From Verrucomicrobiales bacterium (GTDB taxonomy: Bacteria; Verrucomicrobiota; Verrucomicrobiia; Limisphaerales; RI-55): a stretch of DNA of 7,277 nt. Where the stretch lies: assembly GCA_003484235.1 (NCBI GenBank), contig DNDP01000116.1:1-7277 (forward strand), given 5' to 3'. Shown one piece after another: positions 1-5,839 of this stretch. The translations under genes were made by a program, and so were the position numbers. The notes beneath the pieces were generated by a model. That model was not told where the DNA came from, did not search any database, and saw only the letters and a list, made by a program, of their open reading frames with translations. Every line of letters starts with the position of its first letter. The stretch's first letter is position 1.

Positions 1-1126
1 AGGACAGGCTTCCAGCCTGTCTCGGCGCCGGCACCGGCTGGCGGACGCCTGGAGATTTGTCCGCACAGGATTCTTCATTCTGATGGCCTGCACCGTCCAA
101 AGTGTCGTCTGACTTTTCCTGCACCAGGTGCATTCCGCTGCCGCAGACCGAGGCCACGGCACGCTCGCTGACGCGCGCGGGCGACCGGCTGGAGGCTTGT
201 CCTACCCGGCCGCTGCCGAACATCGGCTGGAAGCTGACGCCGCGGATGTGTGGGTGGCGCAGCCCGAACTCGATCGTTTCCCACAGGTGCGGAAGCGTCG
301 CCTCGTTGACTGTCATGGCGAGGGTGATCGGCAGGTTGATCCGCTGGCAGCGTTCGATCGCGCGGAGCCGCAGGTCGCGCAGGTCGGCTCCGCGCAGGCC
401 CAGTTGCCCCGCCGCCTGCGGGCCGTCAAACTGGAGGTAGAGCTGCATGCCTCCATAGCGGAACGTCCGCCCCAGTTCTTCGAGGAAGGCGTCGTCCTTT
501 GCGATCCGCACGCCGTTGGTGTTGAGCAGCAGGTAGTCGATGCCCGGGTTCTCCTGCGCCCAGCGGACCAGCTCGAAGAACTGCGGGTGCAAGGTCGGCT
601 CGCCACCGGAAAGCTGGAGAATCTCGATCTTGCCCTTGCGGTCGATCACGCCCTGGATGCGCGCCCACAATTCGTCGAGCGGCACGGCATCGACTTTGGA
701 ACCGGTCCCGACGGGCGAATCGGCGTAGCAGGTCGGACACGCCAGGTTGCACGAGTGGACAATCTCGATCAGCGCGAGGCAGGTGGACAGCGTCTCGAAC
801 GGGCCGTCGCCGCGACCGGGCGCGTTCCTGCCCAGCGTGCCGGTGCTGGAACCATCCGCCGAACAACACCCGCCGCCCGAGCAGCAGGCATTGGTTGGAT
901 CGCCCTTGGCCAGCCAGTAAAACCGCGCATCCGACGCGATGCAGGCCGAATGCAGGCCGTGTTCAGGGCAGGTGCGACGGAGGTAAACCGCGCCGTGCCG
1001 GTCGCCAATCCTGACGATCTCCGCGGGACACGCCTGCAGGCAGACAGGACAGCGGCTCGTGGTCCGTTTGAGGAGCGTTTCCAGACGGGAAGGCACGAAG
1101 GTTGAGGAACAGGACAAGGTGCTCAT
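1..1126 (-). CDS. Radical SAM enzyme, MJ0619/Tes-like family (C-terminus beyond left edge)
   Basis: An open frame of 375 codons runs from ATG at 1126 off the left edge without a stop. An N-terminal metal-binding-like region has CPVC (residues 26-29) and TCPEHG (52-57), followed by a cysteine cluster C81-C82-x4-C87-C88. The radical SAM CxxxCxxC motif is C126, C130, C133, and the SAM-binding SGGEPT is at 173-178. LQFDG (231-235), an RGADL segment (246-250) and FQPMFGSGR (299-307) match the family of archaeal MJ0619/Tes, which joins lipid chains, and its uncharacterised bacterial relatives. No B12-binding domain is seen. The start is supported by AGGAGG at 1138-1143 and an ATGA overlap with the upstream zinc-ribbon gene, which implies translational coupling. 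Residues 308-375 do not look like the family and coincide with repeat units, so the gene may carry an insertion or be broken further left. The radical SAM assignment is secure, but the substrate is unknown. Confidence 0.9.
   Translation of the reverse strand, partial: MSTLSCSSTFVPSRLETLLKRTTSRCPVCLQACPAEIVRIGDRHGAVYLRRTCPEHGLHSACIASDARFYWLAKGDPTNACCSGGGCCSADGSSTGTLGRNAPGRGDGPFETLSTCLALIEIVHSCNLACPTCYADSPVGTGSKVDAVPLDELWARIQGVIDRKGKIEILQLSGGEPTLHPQFFELVRWAQENPGIDYLLLNTNGVRIAKDDAFLEELGRTFRYGGMQLYLQFDGPQAAGQLGLRGADLRDLRLRAIERCQRINLPITLAMTVNEATLPHLWETIEFGLRHPHIRGVSFQPMFGSGRVGQASSRSPARVSERAVASVCGSGMHLVQEKSDDTLDGAGHQNEESCADKSPGVRQPVPAPRQAGSLS
2..22. repeat. Perfect palindromic repeat unit, copy 1
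   Basis: GACAGGCT (3-10), loop TCC, AGCCTGTC (14-21): an 8-bp perfect inverted repeat. I recognise this style of short palindrome as dispersed in Verrucomicrobiota and related genomes (from memory, not searched). It lies inside the open frame of the radical SAM gene and is cut close by the window edge. Confidence 0.65.
43..62. repeat. Degenerate palindromic repeat unit, copy 2
   Basis: GGACGCCTGGAGATTTGTCC keeps the outer GGAC/GTCC pairing and the central TGGA of the same unit found at 2-22, with several changes in between. It is recognisable mainly because it lies between two clearer copies. It is translated as part of the radical SAM reading frame. Confidence 0.4.
183..206. repeat. Palindromic repeat unit, copy 3, at the point where radical SAM homology ends
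   Basis: The first 19 bases, GACCGGCTGGAGGCTTGTC, differ at three positions from the perfect unit GACAGGCTGGAAGCCTGTC seen at 3-21 (read on the other strand); CTACC follows. Read along the gene, the unit begins immediately after the codons for FQPMFGSGR, the last segment resembling the enzyme family. This suggests it marks one edge of an inserted block covering roughly 1-206. Confidence 0.55.
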
Positions 1127-1539
1127 CCAACAAATCCCCTCCTTGAGACCATGATCAGACAGCCCACGAAGAAAATGGCGGTTGCCAGGGCACAGAAGCC
1201 GAGCCAGACCACCAGGGACAACAACGCCAGTGCGAGAGGGCGACGAATCCGGCGCGCGCAGGCGTAGAACGCCAGCAGGTAGATGCCGGTGGGAATCAGG
1301 GCCAACAGCCGGCCCTGGGGGCTGCGCGCACCCAGCATGAGCGTCATCAACAGATAGATGGCGGCAGCCATGCCGAGCAGGATGATCCAGCGCATTTGCT
1401 GCTCCTGTTCAAGCCGGGCCGGCGCGAGCTCGGGATCGGGCCGCAGGATTGCATCGCAGCCGGGACAGACCACCGCGTCGGGGATCGGAAGGGGTGCGCC
1501 ACACTTGGGACAGGGAACTATCTGCGCATTTTCGTTCAT
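1123..1539 (-). CDS. Small zinc-ribbon membrane protein
   Basis: A protein of 138 residues. An N-terminal zinc ribbon has CPKC and CPGC (C10, C13, C25, C28), followed by a charged linker (about 29-48) and then about three hydrophobic membrane segments at roughly 50-71, 77-93 and 99-130. The ribbon should face the cytoplasm, but that is inference. The frame is open further upstream, to an ATG at 1641. I chose ATG 1539 because GGAG sits at 1545-1548, five bases ahead, and because the zinc ribbon then starts naturally near the N-terminus. The stop overlaps the start of the radical SAM gene (ATGA), and a strong AGGAGG for that gene lies in its last codons, so the two are probably made together. 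I do not recognise a named family. A role as a membrane partner of the radical SAM enzyme is a guess from gene order. Confidence 0.8.
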   Translation of the reverse strand: MNENAQIVPCPKCGAPLPIPDAVVCPGCDAILRPDPELAPARLEQEQQMRWIILLGMAAAIYLLMTLMLGARSPQGRLLALIPTGIYLLAFYACARRIRRPLALALLSLVVWLGFCALATAIFFVGCLIMVSRRGFVG

Positions 1540-1560
1540 CGCGGCTCCGGATTGACATGG

Positions 1561-1591
1561 TGTATAACCCAGATCCGCCCGCTGCGGTGAA
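1561..1591 (-). promoter_or_regulatory. Weak promoter-like match ahead of the zinc-ribbon/radical SAM pair
   Basis: On the minus strand TTCACC (1591-1586, four of six to TTGACA) is followed after 19 bases by TATACA (1566-1561, four of six to TATAAT). The zinc-ribbon start codon is about 22 bases downstream. The spacing is long and both boxes are poor, so this is only a candidate. It sits in the 109-bp gap (1540-1648) after the permease gene, where I see no clear terminator. Confidence 0.22.
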
Positions 1592-1648
1592 TCGAAAATT
1601 CCGTTCTCCGCTTTTGTTCGGGTCGATGCCCGGGAGGCCACCAGCTCG

Positions 1649-3523
1649 TCAGCGCGCCTGGAACAGGTCCGGCAACCAGGTCGTGATGGCCGGCACGTAG
1701 GTGATCAGCAGGACGCCGATCGCGAGCACGAAGAGCATCGGCAGGCTGGCGCGGGTGATGTACATGACGGGCTTGTCGAAACGATAGCTCGCCAGGAAGA
1801 GGTTCATGCCGACCGGCGGCGTGAGGTAGCCCAGCTGGAGGTTGGCGAGGAAGATGATCCCCATCTGCACGGGCGGGATGCCGAACACGGCGGCCATCGG
1901 CGCAATCAACGGCACGACCACCACGATCGCGGCGAAGATGTCCATCAGGCAGCCGACCAGGATGAGGAACAAGTTCAGTACGAGCAGGAACAGGAGCTTC
2001 GATTCGATGGCGGTGCTGATCCACTCGGCCGCCTGGTCGGGGACGTGCTGGGTGATTAGGTAGTTCGTCAGGCCCATCGCCGTGCCGAGGATGAGCAAAA
2101 CACCGCCGACGAGCAGGCCGCATTCGACCATCGTCTTGGGCAGGGTCGAGGTGAACTTCAGCTCGCGGTGGATGAACGTCTGTGTGGCGAACGCGTAGAA
2201 CGCCGTCGCCGCCGCCGCGGGCACCGGCAGGGCAAACCCGCCAAAGATCAGCACGAGGGGAATCACCGGGAGCAGCAGTTCCCATTTGGCGTCCCAGGTG
2301 GCTTTGAGCGCGTCGCCGGGCACGAATTTCTTTTCCTCGGCCGTGAGCTTCGGTCCCTGCCAGATGCCCCAGCCGGCGGCCAGCACGACCATGAGCAGGC
2401 CGGGCAGCAGGCCGCCGAGGAACATCTGGTTCATCTCCACGTTCGCGACGATCGAGTAGATGATCAGCGGCAGGCACGGCGGAAACAGGATGCCGAGCGA
2501 CCCCGCACCGGTGAGGAGCCCGAGCGCGGTCTTCTCGTCGTAGCGGGCGGCCATCAGCACGGGCAGCAGCAGGCCGCCAAGCGCGAGAATGGTGACGCCC
2601 GACCCGCCGGTGAAGGTGGTGAAGAACGCGCAGGCAAACGCGGTGACAATCGCCGGGCCTCCACGGAAGAAGCCGGTCCACGCGCTGAAGAACTGCACCA
2701 GCCGGCGCGAGGCGTTGCTCTCGGCGAGGAAGTAGCCGGCGAGCGTGAAGAGCGGCAGCGTGGCGAGCAACGGGTTCGTGACCTGGTCGTAGTGATCGAG
2801 CGGGATCGACGCGATCACGTCGCCCTGGCCCCAGAAGAGGATCAACGCCGCGCCGCCGAGCGTGACGAAGATCGGCGCGCCCAGCAGGGTCGCGACGATG
2901 AGCACGATCAGCGCGCCCCAGACGACGGCCGGCGGTTGCGTCAGGAACTCGTCCGGGCCGCCGCTCAACGCCCACGCGCCCAATCCGATGCCCAGCGAAG
3001 CGCCGAGCACGGCCAGCCGCCATTTCCAGTCGGTGGCCGCGTGCCAGAAAACCCGGACGGTGATGATCGCAAAGCCGGCCGGCAGAAACGCCTGCGTCCA
3101 CCAAGTGGGAATCTCCAGGGCCAGACGCGCGCCCGCCTCGCGCTCGAAGGAGACGAACTGCCAGGCGGCGATCGCGAGGTAGGCCGTGATGACGGTCGCG
3201 ACGATGCCACTGCCGAGCTCGGTCCAGCGCCGGACGTGTTTCGGCATGAACTGCGTGAAGCTGGAGATCGCGAGCAGGCGGGATTCGCGGGCGGCGACCA
3301 TGCCGCCGAGCATGCCCATGATCAGCGTGAGATGACGGATCAGGCTGTCGGCGCCGGCGACGCGGACGGGGATCTTCAGCTTCTCCCAGAACTCGAGGTC
3401 GGCGACGCCGAGCAGGACCATCGCGGCCATCGCGGCGATGAGCAGCCCGTTCTCCAGCCGGTGCAGCCAGACGAACAACGGGTGTTTCGGACGGGGCGGT
3501 TCAGCTGTCTGCGGTTCGCTCAT
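1649..3523 (-). CDS. dctQM: TRAP transporter permease, fused small and large subunits (DctQM)
   Basis: This is the inner-membrane part of a TRAP transporter, 624 residues long. Residues 1-190 are the small DctQ-like part, with hydrophobic segments near 26-42, 62-78, 104-124, 143-160 and 168-187. Residues 200-624 are the large DctM-like part, which carries the ion-coupled transport path. Landmarks of DctM are GGSGVTILALGG (306-317), LGILFPPCLP (343-352), DIFAAIVVVVPL (528-539) and LGYLTPPVGMNLF (564-576). Position 350 is Cys where a small residue such as Ser is common. Fusion of Q and M is known in the family (SiaQM). The binding protein is encoded upstream (stop at 3726), separated by an inverted-repeat element. 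No good Shine-Dalgarno precedes ATG 3523. The start is chosen as the first ATG, giving a charged cytoplasmic N-terminus before the first helix. Confidence 0.95.
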   Translation of the reverse strand: MSEPQTAEPPRPKHPLFVWLHRLENGLLIAAMAAMVLLGVADLEFWEKLKIPVRVAGADSLIRHLTLIMGMLGGMVAARESRLLAISSFTQFMPKHVRRWTELGSGIVATVITAYLAIAAWQFVSFEREAGARLALEIPTWWTQAFLPAGFAIITVRVFWHAATDWKWRLAVLGASLGIGLGAWALSGGPDEFLTQPPAVVWGALIVLIVATLLGAPIFVTLGGAALILFWGQGDVIASIPLDHYDQVTNPLLATLPLFTLAGYFLAESNASRRLVQFFSAWTGFFRGGPAIVTAFACAFFTTFTGGSGVTILALGGLLLPVLMAARYDEKTALGLLTGAGSLGILFPPCLPLIIYSIVANVEMNQMFLGGLLPGLLMVVLAAGWGIWQGPKLTAEEKKFVPGDALKATWDAKWELLLPVIPLVLIFGGFALPVPAAAATAFYAFATQTFIHRELKFTSTLPKTMVECGLLVGGVLLILGTAMGLTNYLITQHVPDQAAEWISTAIESKLLFLLVLNLFLILVGCLMDIFAAIVVVVPLIAPMAAVFGIPPVQMGIIFLANLQLGYLTPPVGMNLFLASYRFDKPVMYITRASLPMLFVLAIGVLLITYVPAITTWLPDLFQAR

Positions 3524-3529
3524 TCAAGA

Positions 3530-3718
3530 ATGGTGGCAGCCGACGTGAGGAGGCGCTGATCAACGGGTTCAACCACAGGTGAACACGGATGGAACCAGAT
3601 CCGATGCTGGAAAATCGGGCTCGGGCCTGCTCCGAAACTTGCGGACGCTTGGTGGGGCTCGCACATGGTCGGGTTCGGGACCGGTAGATCACAGCCTCCT
3701 CGCGTCGGCTGCGACAAT
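3530..3718. mobile_element. 189-bp inverted-repeat element (MITE- or REPIN-like) between dctP and dctQM
   Basis: Two 40-bp arms, 3530-3569 and 3679-3718, are inverted copies matching at 32 of 40 positions by my alignment. The core CAGCCGACG(T/C)GAGGAGGC is nearly invariant. The 109-bp centre has no convincing gene. It contains an imperfect tandem pair of 10-mers (CACAGGTGAA and CACGGATGGA, 3574-3593), a type of phrase I recall from other Verrucomicrobiota and Planctomycetota intergenic DNA. The element starts 8 bp after the dctP stop and ends 7 bp before the dctQM start, so it is almost the entire spacer. In the transcript the arms can pair into a long stem. There is no transposase and no obvious target-site duplication. 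It may be a non-autonomous element or a paired REP sequence. Confidence 0.75.
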
Positions 3719-3725
3719 GCCGGGA

Positions 3726-4733
3726 TTACTTGGCCCGATACTCCTTCAGCGCGGTCTGCACGGCGTCGAACATCGGGGCGGGCACGATGTCGCCGCGCAC
3801 TTTCGGCGCGATCTTGTCCACCTCGGCCTGCCATTCCTGCAGGGCGGCCTCGCTGAGTTCGTTCACCTTCAGGCCCTGTTTGTTCTTCATCGCCTCGATC
3901 GCCTCGTCGTCCTCGCGCCGGCTGTCGGCACGGATCTTCTCGCCCGCCTTGCGGCTGGTTTCGAGCAGGTACTTCTGCGTCTCGGCGGGCAGGCCGTCCC
4001 AGGCGCGTCTGGTCACGACCATGGCCCCGACGACCGGCGCCCACTTCATTTCGAGCATGTGATCGGCCTTGGTGGAGACCTGGGCGAAGTTCGCGAGGAA
4101 CGGCGGGATCGGGACGGCGTCGATCATGCCGTTGCGCAGGCTGAGCAGGATCTTGTCCGGCTCGAGCTCGACCGGCGTGTAATACTCCTTCATCAACGCG
4201 ATGGCCTTGGGGGTGCCGGACGAGGCGAAGACGCGCATCGACTTGAGGTCCTGGATGCTGTTGATCGGCTTGGTGGCAAAAAAACGCACCCAGCCGGCAT
4301 CGCCCCAGAAAAGCACCACGTAGCCGGCCTGTTCGAAGACATCCTCAAGCTGCGGGGCGAGCTTCTCGCGGACGTGATCGACCTCGTCCCAATCGCGAAA
4401 CGCCATCGGCAGCAGCTGGAGCGCCGTGACCGATTCGTCGATCTGGCTCAGGCCGACCGCCGTGAGCATGGCGCCCTGGAGCTGGTTCACGCGCATGCGC
4501 CGGACGATCTGCGATTCGCCGCCCTGCGTGCCGGGATAGATGTTGATGTTCACGCCGCCGCCCGGCGCCTTCTGCCATTCGGCACCGAGGTCCTCGAGGT
4601 GCTTGTGAAACGAGGTGCCCGGCGGCGCGACGGTGGCGATGCGGAGACTGGCGGCGGCTTGGGCGGACGTCGCCGCGACCAGACATGCGGCGCTCAACAG
4701 GGAGAAAGCGGTCGTTCGAATCATGGGCTTCAT
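3726..4733 (-). CDS. dctP: TRAP transporter periplasmic solute-binding protein (DctP/TatP-type)
   Basis: A protein of 335 residues, the usual size for DctP. It captures the substrate in the periplasm and delivers it to DctQM. A signal peptide covers about 1-27: basic start MKPMIR, hydrophobic core, SAQAA cleavage region. The mature part opens with LRIATVAPPGTSF, typical of the family. QDLKSMRVFASSGTP (161-175) includes R167, at the place of the arginine that binds the ligand carboxylate in SiaP-like proteins. LLSLRNGMIDAV (196-207) is the following conserved segment. The frame is open upstream into the TatT gene. I chose ATG 4733 because it gives a proper signal peptide and a 22-bp gap after the TatT stop; ATG 4724 is an alternative. 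No strong Shine-Dalgarno is seen. The family is certain, but the substrate cannot be read from the sequence. Confidence 0.95.
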   Translation of the reverse strand: MKPMIRTTAFSLLSAACLVAATSAQAAASLRIATVAPPGTSFHKHLEDLGAEWQKAPGGGVNINIYPGTQGGESQIVRRMRVNQLQGAMLTAVGLSQIDESVTALQLLPMAFRDWDEVDHVREKLAPQLEDVFEQAGYVVLFWGDAGWVRFFATKPINSIQDLKSMRVFASSGTPKAIALMKEYYTPVELEPDKILLSLRNGMIDAVPIPPFLANFAQVSTKADHMLEMKWAPVVGAMVVTRRAWDGLPAETQKYLLETSRKAGEKIRADSRREDDEAIEAMKNKQGLKVNELSEAALQEWQAEVDKIAPKVRGDIVPAPMFDAVQTALKEYRAK

Positions 4734-4755
4734 GGCACGGACGACTGGAGGGTTA

Positions 4756-5679
4756 TCAGTTTTCATCCAAAGGGGGCAGAAAATAATCGTCCACGCGGTC
4801 ACGCAGCCAGCGGGCACGGTCCTGCATGATCATGTTGACCAGGCGATGTTCCGGCGCGGCGTCGGGATCGATCGCCAGCGCGCGGTCCAGAAGCTGAGTA
4901 AATTCCTCCCGGGCCTCGGTCGGAATGCAGACGGCCTCCGCGAGACTGACGTAGGGGCCGGCCAGTCGCCCACCGGAAAGCTCGACCGCGCGTTCAAACC
5001 GTTCACGGGACCGGGTGTAGGGATCGCCCTCCACCCCCTGGCGGACGGTTTCGTAGGTGATCATCAGCGAATGAAGCGCGCCGGAATCGAAATCCCCGTC
5101 CAGCGCCAGAGCGCAGTTGAGCAGGGCGTCGATCTTTGGCAGGTCGCTGATCAGGTAGGCGTCGGTCTTGTCGGCGTTGATGGCGGCCACCCACGCCGCC
5201 GCCGTCCAGTAGAGGAGCGGGACATCGCGCTCCTTGAATTTCGCCACGGCCGCTGCCGGATCTTCGGCCAGGCGCCGACGGAAGTTCCGTTGGCGGGTCT
5301 CCAGACCCCGCAGCCCGTACTCGCGCGCCCGCAGGAAAAGTTTTTTGGCCCGGTCCATCATCTCCCGGGACTCCGCCAGATCCGATTCGCGCACTTCCGC
5401 CGCCGGCAGCTGGACGAAGGCGTAACCGTACTGCGTGAACCCGGCCGCCGTCGCCCGCAGCAGCTCTGTATGCTCCGGCGACTCGGCGAGGATCGACTCC
5501 ATCAGCTTCAGGCTGAACGGCACCGCCGCCTTGATCAGCTCGGGATCGTCATCCGCCGAAAACGTGGTGCCGCTGCCGGCCAGCGCATCGCCGACCTGGT
5601 TCAACGCGAGCCGTTTGATCGAACAGCCGGAGCCAAGCGCGGCGCACACCACCGCCAACATCAGCAAACGAGGATTCAT
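4756..5679 (-). CDS. tatT: TatT-family lipoprotein of the TRAP transporter (TPR-like T component)
   Basis: A protein of 307 residues. A lipoprotein signal ends in LGSGC, with Cys19 as the probable lipidated residue; Gly at -3 is unusual but tolerated. The rest is alpha-helical. It matches my knowledge of the TatT family (Treponema pallidum Tp0956; TRAP transporter T-component): SDLPKIDALLNCALALD (178-194), RFERAVELSGGRLAGPYVSL (227-246), EEFTQLLDRALAIDPDA (258-274) and a C-terminal RARWLRDRVDDYF (288-300). TatT folds into TPR-like repeats, forms a trimer and docks the binding protein, probably anchored in a membrane facing the periplasm. It is first in the transporter operon, 22 bp ahead of dctP, the same T-P-permease order as in Treponema. 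ATG 5679 starts the signal peptide, and no clear Shine-Dalgarno precedes it. Confidence 0.9.
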   Translation of the reverse strand: MNPRLLMLAVVCAALGSGCSIKRLALNQVGDALAGSGTTFSADDDPELIKAAVPFSLKLMESILAESPEHTELLRATAAGFTQYGYAFVQLPAAEVRESDLAESREMMDRAKKLFLRAREYGLRGLETRQRNFRRRLAEDPAAAVAKFKERDVPLLYWTAAAWVAAINADKTDAYLISDLPKIDALLNCALALDGDFDSGALHSLMITYETVRQGVEGDPYTRSRERFERAVELSGGRLAGPYVSLAEAVCIPTEAREEFTQLLDRALAIDPDAAPEHRLVNMIMQDRARWLRDRVDDYFLPPLDEN

Positions 5680-5839
5680 GGGTTGGTGCCCGAAACCTTG
5701 CCGCGCCCGGCCGGACCGGGGAAGGGAATTGTTGCGGCCGAGGCGGCCGCGCCTGCGCCGGAGCCGGGATGACGTTCCCCGCTTCCGGCGGCGTTCGCGG
5801 CTTGAATCCCGGCCGGCAAAAGGTCGTCATCGTCTCCCG
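5680..5839. promoter_or_regulatory. Divergent intergenic region between tatT and the DUF5722 gene
   Basis: This 160-bp spacer must hold the promoters for the leftward transporter operon and for the rightward secreted protein, unless that gene is read from elsewhere. I find no convincing -35/-10 pair on either strand. The clearest structure is the perfect short inverted repeat listed separately at 5734-5750. No small gene is supported here. Confidence 0.45.
5734..5750. repeat. Perfect 7-bp inverted repeat in the divergent spacer
   Basis: GCGGCCG (5734-5740), loop AGG, CGGCCGC (5744-5750). It could be an operator for a dimeric regulator of the divergent genes, or simply a GC-rich chance palindrome. 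No T-tract follows on either strand, so it is not a terminator. It lies 55 bp from the tatT start and 90 bp from the start of the rightward gene. Confidence 0.35.

Noticed and set aside
128..1105. A 325-residue plus-strand open frame
   Set aside because: It is antisense to the radical SAM gene, whose motifs are unmistakable, and has no recognisable domains.
1552..1568. TTGACA followed by TATAAC on the plus strand
   Set aside because: The boxes are only five bases apart, far too close for a sigma-70 promoter, and there is no rightward gene downstream.
1540..1641. Longer N-terminus for the zinc-ribbon protein
   Set aside because: The added 34 residues are not domain-like and overlap the permease end, whereas ATG 1539 has GGAG five bases upstream.
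2168..3559. A 463-residue plus-strand open frame
   Set aside because: It lies opposite the DctQM permease, its product is Arg/Glu/Gln-rich with no fold-like pattern, and it is explained by high GC on the strand opposite a real gene.
3574..3593. Tandem 10-mers as a possible small repeat array
   Set aside because: There are only two imperfect units (7 of 10 identical), so this is treated as internal sequence of the inverted-repeat element.
3530..3718. The inverted-repeat element as an intrinsic terminator ending the operon after dctP
   Set aside because: The arms are 109 bp apart and no T-tract follows on the minus strand. The permease gene immediately downstream needs to be co-expressed with dctP, so full termination seems unlikely.
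4734..4817. Longer N-terminus for the DctP gene, overlapping tatT
   Set aside because: It would put about 28 extra residues before a standard signal peptide and overlap the tatT coding end. ATG 4733 fits better.
3579..4829. A 416-residue plus-strand open frame
   Set aside because: It is antisense to dctP and part of the inverted-repeat element, and its composition is shadow-like.
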